Notes: generated from the letters alone by a model not told the origin. A stretch of 64,000 nucleotides of DNA from Brachyspira intermedia PWS/A (GCF_000223215.1 NC_017243.1:496001-560000), one strand, 5' to 3'; numbered from the stretch's first letter, positions 46,422 to 55,227 are shown. Numbers and translations are program-made.

Positions 46422-46910
46422 TTAATCATAATAGGCATAAGAACCTAATTCTCTTGATGCATCATAATCTTCTTTTATACTCATAGCATATTTATTTTCT
46501 GAGTTAATAAATTTTAAACATGATTTTATTGCTTCTTTTGATAGGGGAGGCACATCTTTTTTATTTAAAGCTTCTTCTACATCAAGCCAAATAACTTCGC
46601 TGTTTTCACTGTCATTAACTTTTGCCTCTCCTGAAATATATTCTGCTCTGAACATCAAATACCAATCATTTTCAGTAAAACGCATTGATACTATTTCTTT
46701 TGTCTTTACTTTCACATTTGTTTCTTCTAATACTTCACGCTCAGCAGCTTCAGCAGGCAGTTCTCCTTCATTGATAAATCCTCCTGGTATTATAAGAAGT
46801 CCTTTTCCTCTTCCGTAATTATGACGTCCTAGAAGAACTTTACCGTCCTTTATTACTACACAGCCAACGCCTTTTCCAAATATCATTCTTTCATTATCTG
46901 AAAATGCCAT
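46422..46910 (-). CDS. NUDIX hydrolase
   Basis: The 162-aa protein carries a full NUDIX box, GGFINEGELPAEAAEREVLE followed by ETNV, with the catalytic glutamates. Family members cleave nucleoside diphosphates linked to other groups. It lies on the same strand as tilS, 21 bases downstream of its stop, and probably is the last gene of that operon. The substrate cannot be told. Its stop is just two bases from a repeat tip with an outward promoter. Confidence 0.92.
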   Translation of the reverse strand: MAFSDNERMIFGKGVGCVVIKDGKVLLGRHNYGRGKGLLIIPGGFINEGELPAEAAEREVLEETNVKVKTKEIVSMRFTENDWYLMFRAEYISGEAKVNDSENSEVIWLDVEEALNKKDVPPLSKEAIKSCLKFINSENKYAMSIKEDYDASRELGSYAYYD

Positions 46911-46931
46911 TTATTATTCCTTTTAATTTAA

Positions 46932-48296
46932 TTAGTTTTTATCATTATAAAAATGTATTTCTAATATATATTCATCATCTTTATTTACAGCAGCATTTTT
47001 TGATATTCTATTTAATCCGTAAGGCTCTAAATATAATGCTAGTATATCATCATTTACAGAAGTTATTATTGGTATTAATTCCCTTTCATACAAAGGTATT
47101 TTTAAATCTATGAAAATTTTTCTTAAATATTTTTTATTTCCATTAGGATAAGCATTTATAAAGTCCGATTCTTTTTTATTTCTTATTATTAATGGATAAT
47201 CTGCTTTTATATAAATATTATCCTTATAATTAATATCTTTGTTTAAAACGGTTTTTACTTCTATTTTTTTATTTAAAAAGTTATATACTCCGTCTTTTTC
47301 AATTTTTATAAAATTATTTGTTTTTATATCATCAAGTTTTTTTTCATTTTGTTTTTCTATAGTTTTTATAAAGTTATATTCTTTTATTAAATAAAAATTA
47401 TCTAGTCTTAATCTTATATTCGGCTTATCCGATTTTATCAGTTTTAATATTTCTGAAACTCTTTTCTCTGTTATCTCTATATTATTCTTTGCTAAAAATT
47501 TGATTACGATTTTTTTTATAAAAAGTTCATTTGTATTTTTTATTTTTTCTATATTAAGTTTTGTATTTTTTTCAGATATATTTTTTTTGTATAATTTATT
47601 AACTTTTTTTCTTAATATATATGTTTCTTCATAGCTTCTTTTTGCAAATCTTATTATATTGTTTTTAGCATTTGTATTTATTTCTTCAAGCATTGGTATT
47701 ATCAAATTTCTTATCTTGTTTCTAGAATAATAATTTTTTTTATTTGAAACATCTTCTCTATGTTCAAGATTATTATTTTTAGCGTACTCTTCAATGTCTT
47801 TTCTATAGAAATTTAAAATAGGTCTTAAAATATAACTTTTTTTATCTCTTAAACTTTTATAAACATTAGTTCCAGAGCCTTTAATCATTCTGTAAATTAT
47901 AGTTTCAGCTAAATCATCTTTATTATGTGCTATTAATAAATAATCATATATTTTTTTATTATGAAGTTCTTCAAAGAAATTATATCTGTCATTTCTAGCT
48001 TCAAGCTGAATATTTTTTCCATTATAGCTGTTAGGTTTTATTTCTTTGACATATATTTCTATATTATATTTCTTAGCCATATCGCGTGCGAATAATTCAT
48101 CATTTGTAGAATCTTCGCCTCTGAGATTATAATTAACATGTATTATTATTAAATTAAATGATAACTCATCTTTTAATCTGTATGCAATATTTAAAAGAAC
48201 TTGAGAATCTATTCCTCCTGAATATGCTACGGCTAAAGTTTTATTTTTTATATCATATATATTTGAAAGTAAAAAGTTATAAGTTTCTTTTAACAT
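46932..48296 (-). CDS. tilS: tRNA(Ile)-lysidine synthetase TilS
   Basis: TilS modifies the CAU anticodon of tRNA-Ile2 to lysidine so that it reads AUA. The 454-aa protein has the PP-loop LAVAYSGGIDSQVLL near residue 20-34, the HVNYNLRGEDSTNDE segment, the IAHNKDDLAETIIYRMIKGSG signature and the C-terminal TilS domain with ADYPLIIRNKKESDFI and KKYLRKIFIDLKIPLYER. Length is normal. In an AT-rich genome AUA codons are common, so it should be essential. It follows the DUF1848 gene. Confidence 0.94.
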   Translation of the reverse strand: MLKETYNFLLSNIYDIKNKTLAVAYSGGIDSQVLLNIAYRLKDELSFNLIIIHVNYNLRGEDSTNDELFARDMAKKYNIEIYVKEIKPNSYNGKNIQLEARNDRYNFFEELHNKKIYDYLLIAHNKDDLAETIIYRMIKGSGTNVYKSLRDKKSYILRPILNFYRKDIEEYAKNNNLEHREDVSNKKNYYSRNKIRNLIIPMLEEINTNAKNNIIRFAKRSYEETYILRKKVNKLYKKNISEKNTKLNIEKIKNTNELFIKKIVIKFLAKNNIEITEKRVSEILKLIKSDKPNIRLRLDNFYLIKEYNFIKTIEKQNEKKLDDIKTNNFIKIEKDGVYNFLNKKIEVKTVLNKDINYKDNIYIKADYPLIIRNKKESDFINAYPNGNKKYLRKIFIDLKIPLYERELIPIITSVNDDILALYLEPYGLNRISKNAAVNKDDEYILEIHFYNDKN

Positions 48297-48305
48297 AAAA
48301 ATATC

Positions 48306-49220
48306 CTAAAGTTTAAATACAGCATTCTTTTCATTAATTATTATTTTTCTTTCTGTTACAGATGCATTTTCATTATCAATTAAATTTTTATCTGATAATA
48401 TTTCATTGTTTGCATCATAATCTTTTAATATATTTTTTGAATTAGCATAACAGTAAATGCATCCGTTAGTGCATGTATTATACATTCCTATATCAATACT
48501 TTCTATACAATTGCATAATTTTCTTTGAGATTTATCCTTTTTTTCTTTTATAGAATAGCCCAATATTTTTTGTATTCTTTCTTTATCTATGCAGGCTGAT
48601 TTTTCTATTCTTATATTTGTTATATTATCAAAATCTTGAGAGCAGGATTTTAATTTTATATTATTTTTTTCAGATATTTCTTTTATATTTTTTATTAATA
48701 TAAGTTTATCATTATCATTTATATTCTTGATATTGTTTTTTATCTTTGAATATATTTGCACAAAACTGAATATGCATTCATCTGTATAACCATTTAAATT
48801 ATCAGCAAAGTTTTTGAAATTATTTATATGATAATTAGCATCAAAATCATCATTTAAAATAATAGGGTCATATCTCCATATAATTTTTTCTTTACCGAAT
48901 AATTTGCTTATAGTTTGAAAGTTTTTTATTAATAATTTTTTATCAGGTATATTTTTTTCTATATTTTTGTCATAAGGTGTGATAGTAAAATGCAGATAAA
49001 ACTCGTATCTTAAATCTTTAACCTCTTTTAGAAAATCAATATTAGGATTCTTCGACCAAAATACTATTATATCAACTATATTTTTATTTAATGGTATTTT
49101 GTAGAAATTATTTTTACTTATAGGATTTTGAGTAATAACATATTCTTCTTTTAATCTATTTAAAAACCATTTAGTATGTAAAGAAGGTATATCGGTTCTT
49201 CTGCTTGCACTTATTATCAT
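48306..49220 (-). CDS. DUF1848 family protein, metal-cluster-like
   Basis: The 304-aa protein fits DUF1848: the start IISASRRTDIPSLHTKWF, the VFWSKNPNIDFL segment and the RYDPIIL motif, and a Cys-rich C-terminus (RKLCNCIESIDIGMYNTC then CTNGCIYCYA). The Cys pattern suggests an iron-sulphur cluster as in radical-SAM-like proteins, but no experimental function is known to me. It lies upstream of tilS with 9 bases between the genes, so they are likely co-transcribed. Confidence 0.85.
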   Translation of the reverse strand: MIISASRRTDIPSLHTKWFLNRLKEEYVITQNPISKNNFYKIPLNKNIVDIIVFWSKNPNIDFLKEVKDLRYEFYLHFTITPYDKNIEKNIPDKKLLIKNFQTISKLFGKEKIIWRYDPIILNDDFDANYHINNFKNFADNLNGYTDECIFSFVQIYSKIKNNIKNINDNDKLILIKNIKEISEKNNIKLKSCSQDFDNITNIRIEKSACIDKERIQKILGYSIKEKKDKSQRKLCNCIESIDIGMYNTCTNGCIYCYANSKNILKDYDANNEILSDKNLIDNENASVTERKIIINEKNAVFKL

Positions 49221-49234
49221 TTTCTATTGATGTA

Positions 49235-49858
49235 TTAAAACACACCCATTTTTTTTCTTTGAGATAATTTTACACCGAAAGCATCATGTCCCGGATATAA
49301 TAAAGTATCATCATCTAAAGCAAATACTTTTTGAGAAATACTATTTTCTAAAGTAGCAAAATCACCTGTAGGAAAATCTGTTCTTCCTATTCCATAAGCG
49401 AATATTGTATCACCGCAGAATAAATGTCCTTTAGTATAAAAGCATACTCCGCCTCTTGTATGTCCTGGTGTATGTATAACTTTGAACTCTATATCTTTTA
49501 ATTTGAAAGTATCTCCATCATTGAATTGTATTTCTGGGCTTTGGCATTTTATTACGCTGCCTAAATATGAACTTACATTCAAACTTCCGTCCTGAAAGAA
49601 ATCATAATCCATACTATGAACGCAATGAGGAACATCAGGAAACTCTTTTCTTATATCATCAGCACCAGATATATGATCGAAATGCCCATGAGTGTATATT
49701 ACTCTTACTAGCTTTTTTCCTTCTAATACTTTTTTATAAACATTATAATTATTTAATTGTGCTGCATCTATAATCATAGCTTCATCATCAGCTATTACTA
49801 CATAAGAATTCATACCGTACATATTATTGTTTATGCAATATATTTGTAATTCGCTCAT
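49235..49858 (-). CDS. MBL-fold metal-dependent hydrolase (glyoxalase II-like)
   Basis: The 207-aa protein has the metallo-beta-lactamase motif YTHGHFDHISGAD, the HTPGHTRGGVCFY segment and LFCGDTIFAYGIGRTDF, typical of small GloB-like hydrolases with two zinc ions. AGGAGA lies eight bases before the internal ATG 49858, giving the usual family length. The same frame is open another 62 codons to ATG 50044, but that extension belongs to the upstream gene and is fused only because of a missing base at 49887-49893. Confidence 0.88.
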   Translation of the reverse strand: MSELQIYCINNNMYGMNSYVVIADDEAMIIDAAQLNNYNVYKKVLEGKKLVRVIYTHGHFDHISGADDIRKEFPDVPHCVHSMDYDFFQDGSLNVSSYLGSVIKCQSPEIQFNDGDTFKLKDIEFKVIHTPGHTRGGVCFYTKGHLFCGDTIFAYGIGRTDFPTGDFATLENSISQKVFALDDDTLLYPGHDAFGVKLSQRKKMGVF

Positions 49859-49883
49859 TATTATTTCTCCTGTTTTTAGTAAA

Positions 49884-50636
49884 TTATTTTTTTCTGTATC
49901 TGTAAGGAAAATGTCCATAGTATCAAGCATTCCTGACATAGTATTGTATTTGATTATTTTTCTTGTTTTATCATCTTTTTCTATATAAGCTGCTATTTTA
50001 GGAAGAAATATTGAGAATGGTATTCCTTCTATTTTAATTTCCATTTCATAGCATTCTTTTTCTTCATTTTGTATTTTATCTTTTTTATTCCATTATTTAG
50101 TATAGATACTCTTATTTTATTATCCTTAGAAGTCATAGGCATAATGATATTCATTTCATTTGTTGCCTCAAGAGGAAAAGTTCTGGCTATTTGATAAGCA
50201 CCGTACATAGAGAATATAGCTAAAGAACCTTGAGCATTTGTGTATTTTACTTTGCCTCTTATATCGAATGTATGCTCCATAGTACCGAAATCATAATAAT
50301 CTATTGTTTTATTATATACGGTTCTCATATTTACCAAATCTATTTTAGAATACATTTCTGACTTTCTGATATTAGTCATCATACTTTCTTCTAGTAAGAA
50401 TGGGTCTTTTAACTTATTTGTTACATAGCCTTTTATAGAAGTTTCTTTGACATTCCAATATCCGTTATTATCTATAGAAGTTTCTGTATATATTATTACA
50501 GCATTATTTTTCTTTCCGGATACTCCCTTATGAACAAAATATTCCTTTTTTTGAAAAGATGGAATATTTGTATAAGAGTAATATTGTGCAAATAAAAATG
50601 AATTTAATATAAAAAAATTATCAATATGTTTTTCAT
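49884..50636 (-). pseudogene. Secreted hypothetical protein with three apparent frameshifts
   Basis: I do not recognise this protein, but three single-base losses hide it. From ATG 50636 a signal peptide (KNILIIFFILNSFLFA) is visible if the A7 at 50611-50617 had one more base. The middle is the open frame ending at 50029. An extra base in T6 (50081-50086) joins it to the acidic EKECYEMEIKIEGIPFSIFL part, and an extra base in T7 (49887-49893) places a stop at 49884, right before the next gene's ribosome site. The joined product is about 251 aa, secreted and beta-rich. That three repairs give clean ends supports the model. Confidence 0.65.
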
Positions 50637-50678
50637 CTCAATATAATAACCTTAAAAATACAAATTTCAATATATATT

Positions 50679-51062
50679 TCATACATTTTTTATTTTTAAT
50701 ATATTGCCTTCAATGTCTATTATGATTATATTATTATTAATTTCTATTTCATATTTATTTTTTCTTTTAATTATTCTATATATATTGAAGCTTGTATATT
50801 TATCTTTTATAGTTTTTATTATCTCTTTTTCTATAAGATTATCTTCAGCAAGTTTTTCTACTATATTAAATGGTATTTCATTTCCGTTTCCTATTATTGA
50901 AGTCCATTCTCCTTTTGTATTAAAATTAATTGAACTTCCGCCTTTAAATACTGCACTATATGATGAATTAAATGTTACTTTAAATAAATAGTAATTAGAG
51001 AAATATGTTTCTATAAAGTTTCTTGCTTTTTGAGGCAGGTTATTTGATGAAAGAATATCCAT
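50679..51062 (-). CDS. PepSY-like domain protein
   Basis: The 127-aa protein resembles PepSY-like (DUF2874-type) proteins: LPQKARNFIETYFSNYYLFKV, the Tyr-x-V/F-F-K-G-G-S-S-I-N-F strand and a helix before YTSFNIYRI, ending IDIEGNILKIKNV. PepSY-like proteins are usually exported, yet no signal peptide is found from ATG 51062 (AGGA upstream), so the start may be incomplete. The paralogue at 51544-52221 has one. The SSINFN-x-KGEWTSIIGN core is identical in style in both, indicating a duplication. Confidence 0.75.
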   Translation of the reverse strand: MDILSSNNLPQKARNFIETYFSNYYLFKVTFNSSYSAVFKGGSSINFNTKGEWTSIIGNGNEIPFNIVEKLAEDNLIEKEIIKTIKDKYTSFNIYRIIKRKNKYEIEINNNIIIIDIEGNILKIKNV

Positions 51063-51093
51063 AATTATCCTTGTTTTTCTAATAGAAATTAAT

Positions 51094-51237
51094 TTATTTA
51101 TTTTCTTCGTTCTTTTCTTTTTCTATCATATCTTCTAAATAAGCCTTTAAGAAAATATAATTGTGAACGTCTGCAAGATTTTGATTATTGTTAATTTTTT
51201 TGTTTAGAAATTCCACTAATTCTTCTTTTGTTTTCAT
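51094..51237 (-). CDS. 47-aa small acidic/basic helical protein
   Basis: This short gene encodes 47 aa (KTKEELVEFLNKKINNNQN at the start, then LADVHNYIFLKAYLEDMIEK) with a strong ribosome site AAAGGAG nine bases before ATG 51237. It is one helical hairpin rich in Glu and Lys. No family is recognised. It lies directly upstream of the PepSY-like gene on the same strand. Confidence 0.65.
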   Translation of the reverse strand: MKTKEELVEFLNKKINNNQNLADVHNYIFLKAYLEDMIEKEKNEENK

Positions 51238-51413
51238 ATAAGCTCCTTTAATAATTTAAGTAATAATTTTTGGGTTAAACAATATAATATTATTTGTAGT
51301 ATGTCAATCTATAATTAGTAGATAGAATTGCTTAAAATAGAGTATCAAAAATGTATTTGAAGCCAAATAATTTTAACTTTTTATAAATACTTATTATTTA
51401 TCAATTGTGCTTA

Positions 51414-51711
51414 TATATACTGAAAATTTTTAAGTTTGTCAATTTTTATATTGTTCTTTTTCCCGCCGCAAAAAGAACCAAAAAGTGCAAATGTAAAATT
51501 ACTACTAAATCATACTGACTTTGTTTTACATGTATATAAATTATTAATTTAAGATAAAATATAGACATTCGCCTGCCGTATGCACACTTCGTGAGGTGGG
51601 CTGTGACTGCTTCTTTGTGGCAATACTTACAGAACTTCCTCCGGTCGCAAAAGAAGTTGGGTTGCCGTAGGCACGCACAGCGGTGGCAAAACCCCAAATA
51701 TAAAAATAAAA
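51414..51711. repeat. BIR repeat unit, one end lost
   Basis: Tip TATATA (51414-51419), 17 bases, TGTCAA (51437-51442), then a hairpin GTTCTTTTT/AAAAAGAAC and a GC-richer interior up to about 51711 (ACCCCAAATATAAA). No second end module follows; the unit runs into the PepSY-like gene's 3' part. With the short stretch 51238-51413 it accounts for the 306-base gap before 51544. Confidence 0.65.
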
Positions 51712-52221
51712 CATAAATTTATTTTTTAAGAATCTAATATTTTTATAAAAAATTATAGTATTATTTTTAGGCTTTTTTGTTTTTAAAATATTTCCGTTAT
51801 GGTCTATATAAATATAATATGCATCATCTACTTTAAACTCATAGCCTTTGCTTCTTTTGTATATATTGTTTATGCTTGTATATTTGTTTTTTATGATATT
51901 CATAATTTTACTGTCAATAAATTTTTCTGCTGTACTTATCTGTATTATTTTTCTATTTCCTATTATAGAAGTCCATTCGCCTTTTCTGTTAAAGTTTATT
52001 GATGAACCGCCTTTAAAAATAACCATATAATGAGTGGATACGGCAGCACTATATACTTCATATTCGTTAAAGTATGTATTTACGAATTCCTGAATATTAT
52101 TAGGAAGAGAGGTATATGGTACAAACTGAATATTTCTTTCATCATCAAAAAATATAAATGAGGAAGACACTATATATAATATTGATATTAAAAAATAAAA
52201 TTTTATATTATATTTAGTCAT
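51544..52221 (-). CDS. Exported PepSY-like protein with repeat-derived C-terminus
   Basis: From ATG 52221 (AAGGAGG eight bases upstream) the protein begins with a signal peptide or membrane anchor (YFLISILYIVSSSFIFF) and has the same PepSY-like core as the 50679-51062 gene (IFKGGSSINFN-x-KGEWTSIIGN, then YIYIDHNGNILKTKK). Its paralogue ends right after that strand, but here the frame continues about 70 residues (WGFATAVRAYG, GGSSVSIATKK) into the adjacent BIR repeat. The tail is thus likely a read-through into repeat DNA and the real domain ends near residue 155. Confidence 0.7.
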   Translation of the reverse strand: MTKYNIKFYFLISILYIVSSSFIFFDDERNIQFVPYTSLPNNIQEFVNTYFNEYEVYSAAVSTHYMVIFKGGSSINFNRKGEWTSIIGNRKIIQISTAEKFIDSKIMNIIKNKYTSINNIYKRSKGYEFKVDDAYYIYIDHNGNILKTKKPKNNTIIFYKNIRFLKNKFMFYFYIWGFATAVRAYGNPTSFATGGSSVSIATKKQSQPTSRSVHTAGECLYFILN

Positions 52222-52299
52222 AATTCTTTCCTCCTTATATTAATAATTTTAAATATATATTAAAAGTTAAATATTTCAATATAAATAAAAAGTAAAAAA

Positions 52300-52362
52300 T
52301 CGTACTTTTTCTATTGACAAACAAATAAACATGCATATAATACTTCATTACTAATAGTACGA
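52300..52362 (+). promoter_or_regulatory. MATE gene promoter flanked by inverted half sites
   Basis: TTGACA (52314-52319), 16 bases, TATAAT (52336-52341). TCGTACT (52300-52306) and its inverse AGTACGA (52356-52362) lie 49 bases apart on either side, possibly a two-site operator. Confidence 0.6.
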
Positions 52363-52391
52363 AATAAGACTATATTTAAAAGGAGTTTATT

Positions 52392-53738
52392 ATGATGAAT
52401 ATTCAAAAAATGGATAAGTCTTTTTTCAAATATGTTTTACCTGCTATAGTATCAACTATGCTTGGAGGATTTTATATAGTTGTAGACGGTTTTTTCGTTG
52501 GTAATTCTATGGGAGATATTGGGCTTACTGCAATTAATTTAGTTTATCCTATAGGTACTTTGCTTATGGCTGTAGCTATTATGCTTGGTATGGGAGGCTC
52601 TGTTATAATGTCAACATATCTTGGAGAGGGTAATATAGAAGGATTTAATAAGGCTAAAGTAAATACTTTTATTTCTCTTATATTAGCTAGTATAATATTA
52701 ACAGTTGTTCTTCTTTTATTAAAAAACAGTCTTATATATTTGCTTGGTGCAAGAGATGAGGTATTTAAACAGGCTGATTCATATATTACTACTATAATTT
52801 TAGGAGGCAGTTTTCAAATAATATCATTCGGTTCTATGCCTATAATAAGAAATTCAGGAAAAACTATTCATGCCATGAGTTTTATGGGAGTTGGACTTAT
52901 AACAAATATTATTCTTGATTATTTATTTTTAATGGTTTTTAGATTAGAAATGTTCGGTGCTGCTTTAGCTACAATAATAGCTCAAGGATTAGTTGCTTTG
53001 ATAGCTGTTTATTATCTTTTCATAAGAAAGAAAAACAGAACAAAAATAAAATTATCAGATTTTGATTTATCTATGACAAAGAGAGCTTTGCAAATAGGTT
53101 TATCTCCATTTGGTTTGGTTATGGCTCCTTCTCTTATAGTGATATTTAATAATCTTCAATGCATCAAGTATGGCGGATATTTAGGAACTACTGCATACTC
53201 TGTAATGAATTATATATACGGTTCTATTTTGCATTTATTTGAGGGAGTGGCAGAGGGCTGTCAGCCTATGATAAGTTATTTTAAAGGTGCATGCAGAAAT
53301 GATCTTATGAGAAAAGTATTTAAAAAAGGCATATTATTCGATATTATACTTGGAGCTTTTCTTATAATAATAGTATTGGTTTTTAGAAATAAACTTGGAA
53401 TATTATTTGGTGCATCTATAGAAACTAATGCCATAATAAGTTTAGGGCTTCCTATAATATCTTCAGGTTTTATACTTCAGCCTATAGTAAGGCTTGGAAC
53501 TGCATATTTTTATTCATCAGGAGAAAGCAGATATTCTACACTTTTAACATATATAGACCCTTTATTTGTAAGTCCTTTATGTATATTGATACTTCCTTTA
53601 TTTTTGAAACTTAATGGTGTATGGTTTGCGGTACCTGCATCACAGTTAATATTAGCTATTGTATTTTTATTTATATTTTATAATACGAATTTAAAGAATG
53701 ATAATTTAGTAAGTAAAGCAGTTTATCAAAATGAATAG
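52392..53738 (+). CDS. MATE-family efflux transporter
   Basis: The 448-aa membrane protein has the twelve-helix MATE layout: first helices with FKYVLPAIVSTMLGGFYIVVDGFFVG, the repeated GLTAINLVYPIG motif, and in the second half YGSILHLFEGVAEGCQPMISY. MATE proteins export cationic drugs and metabolites using Na+ or H+. GGAG lies six bases before ATG 52392. A symmetric promoter/operator precedes it, suggesting control by a regulator outside the window. The 3' end is followed by one of two identical terminator hairpins. Confidence 0.93.
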   Translation: MMNIQKMDKSFFKYVLPAIVSTMLGGFYIVVDGFFVGNSMGDIGLTAINLVYPIGTLLMAVAIMLGMGGSVIMSTYLGEGNIEGFNKAKVNTFISLILASIILTVVLLLLKNSLIYLLGARDEVFKQADSYITTIILGGSFQIISFGSMPIIRNSGKTIHAMSFMGVGLITNIILDYLFLMVFRLEMFGAALATIIAQGLVALIAVYYLFIRKKNRTKIKLSDFDLSMTKRALQIGLSPFGLVMAPSLIVIFNNLQCIKYGGYLGTTAYSVMNYIYGSILHLFEGVAEGCQPMISYFKGACRNDLMRKVFKKGILFDIILGAFLIIIVLVFRNKLGILFGASIETNAIISLGLPIISSGFILQPIVRLGTAYFYSSGESRYSTLLTYIDPLFVSPLCILILPLFLKLNGVWFAVPASQLILAIVFLFIFYNTNLKNDNLVSKAVYQNE

Positions 53739-53745
53739 TTAGTAT

Positions 53746-53793
53746 AAAAAATATAGGCTTTAAATAATAATAAATATTATATTATTTAAAGCC
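53746..53793. terminator. Terminator hairpin, first copy of a 48-bp direct repeat
   Basis: GGCTTTAAATAAT pairs with ATTATTTAAAGCC (13 bp). The whole 48-base block from AAAAAA to GCC is repeated exactly at 54130-54177. This copy serves the MATE gene. Confidence 0.85.
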
Positions 53794-53812
53794 TATAATT
53801 ATATTCTTTTAA

Positions 53813-54125
53813 TATATACCTAAACAACTACATTTTGTCAATTTTAGTTTTTTTAATTTTATTGTTTGTGGGGACTAGCCCCTCCGTTCTGCGTACTTAG
53901 TAACACCCCAACTTCTTTTGTTGCCACATACGTAGTACGCCTGCGGCGAAAGGCTATATTTGACGAAGTCCGCCTTTAGGTGTGCTTAAATTAATAGTTT
54001 ATATTACATGTAAAACAATTTTAGTATGGTTTAGTATTAATTCTATCCTTGCACTTTTTGGTTCTTTTTGCTGCGGGAAAAAGAACAACAAAAAAATTGA
54101 CAAACTTAAAAATTTTCAGTATATA
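53813..54125 (+). repeat. BIR repeat unit, complete (313 bp)
   Basis: Left tip TATATA (53813-53818), 17 bases, TGTCAA (53836-53841); right end TTGACA (54097-54102), 17 bases, TATATA (54120-54125). Both ends therefore carry promoters facing out. Inside are GTGGGGACTAGCCCC and a hairpin GTTCTTTTT/AAAAAGAAC (54059-54085). The unit sits between two exact copies of a 48-bp terminator block and fills most of the 467-base gap 53739-54205. Confidence 0.85.
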
Positions 54126-54129
54126 ACTT

Positions 54130-54177
54130 AAAAAATATAGGCTTTAAATAATAATAAATATTATATTATTTAAAGCC
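54130..54177. terminator. Terminator hairpin, second copy of a 48-bp direct repeat
   Basis: Identical to 53746-53793. This copy lies just after the stop of the leftward cbiB gene and can act as its terminator. Confidence 0.85.
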
Positions 54178-54205
54178 ATATTTATATTTTTATTTATTAT
54201 ATTGT

Positions 54206-55183
54206 TTAGAAAATTATTGAAGATATGAGCATAGAAATAAGTTTAATTATTATCAATGCTGCTAAAGCAAATATAGCAGAAGTTAATATTAATTTATTAG
54301 CTTTTTCTATATGATTAGGATTTAAATCTTCCAAATATTCCCCTATTAATGGTCTGTCATATATTTCACCGTCTTTTATATATTCTCCGCCAAGTTCTAT
54401 ATTCATAGCACCGGCAATGCCTGATTCTAATCTTGCTTTATTATTTTTACCGTCTTTTTTCAAAACAGCAAATGCATTTTTATATTCATATTTGAAGAAT
54501 ATAGATGTAATAATACAAATCAAAGCAGTAAAGAATGAAGGTATTATATTTAATATATAGCATAATTTGATATTGAGTATTCCAAATACATCATCGCTTT
54601 TATTTTCATCTAAATATATTGTATCAGAAGAACTTTCAGAAAGTACATATATAACTTTATAAGCTATACAAAGAGGAGCTCCTCCTAATAATAAAAATAT
54701 AGCCGGATATATATAATCTTCAGCTATGCTTATTATAGTATATTCTATTGTATTTTTGATTATTTGTTCATCTTCAATATCATCAGTATCGACTTCAGCA
54801 TTTTCTTTCAAAAGAGATTTAGCTTTTTTTATATCATTTGTTATCATGCTATGGTATATATAAGAACTTATTTCTAAAGGCTTTCTAATGCCCAATGTTA
54901 TATAACATAAAGCAAGTTCTATTATTAATCCTAATATAAAATGTACTTTATACAAAAACATTAAAAGAAAGAAAGGAACTAAAAAACCTATAGCTATAAG
55001 TATTAAAGAAGATAATATGCCTAATATATAGGCTAATATTTTATTATCATTTTTTACTTTTTTTCTGAATAAATCTTCAGCTATGAAATGTAGTCTTGAT
55101 ACAAAGACAAAAGGATCAAATTTAATATTCTTTATAAATATATTTAAAAGAAAAGATATAGGAAGTATTAATAATATTTTCAT
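54206..55183 (-). CDS. cbiB: Adenosylcobinamide-phosphate synthase CbiB/CobD
   Basis: This membrane enzyme joins aminopropanol phosphate to the corrin ring late in vitamin B12 synthesis. The 325-aa protein has several membrane helices (first at 1-17, then ILGILSSLILIAIGFLVPFFLLMFL and later ones) and the conserved KARLESGIAGAMNIELGGEY-like segment and EYTIISIAEDYIYPAIFLLLGGAP. It follows the phosphatase gene by 44 bases on the same strand, consistent with a two-gene cobalamin set. Confidence 0.87.
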   Translation of the reverse strand: MKILLILPISFLLNIFIKNIKFDPFVFVSRLHFIAEDLFRKKVKNDNKILAYILGILSSLILIAIGFLVPFFLLMFLYKVHFILGLIIELALCYITLGIRKPLEISSYIYHSMITNDIKKAKSLLKENAEVDTDDIEDEQIIKNTIEYTIISIAEDYIYPAIFLLLGGAPLCIAYKVIYVLSESSSDTIYLDENKSDDVFGILNIKLCYILNIIPSFFTALICIITSIFFKYEYKNAFAVLKKDGKNNKARLESGIAGAMNIELGGEYIKDGEIYDRPLIGEYLEDLNPNHIEKANKLILTSAIFALAALIIIKLISMLISSIIF

Positions 55184-55227
55184 GTTATTTATTCCAATAA
55201 AAGTTATTACTAATAATCATCGTAAAA

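Noticed and set aside
49859-50044. 62-residue N-terminal extension of the MBL hydrolase
   Set aside because: A good ribosome site precedes the internal ATG 49858, the family is ~207 aa, and the extension fits the end of the upstream frameshifted gene.
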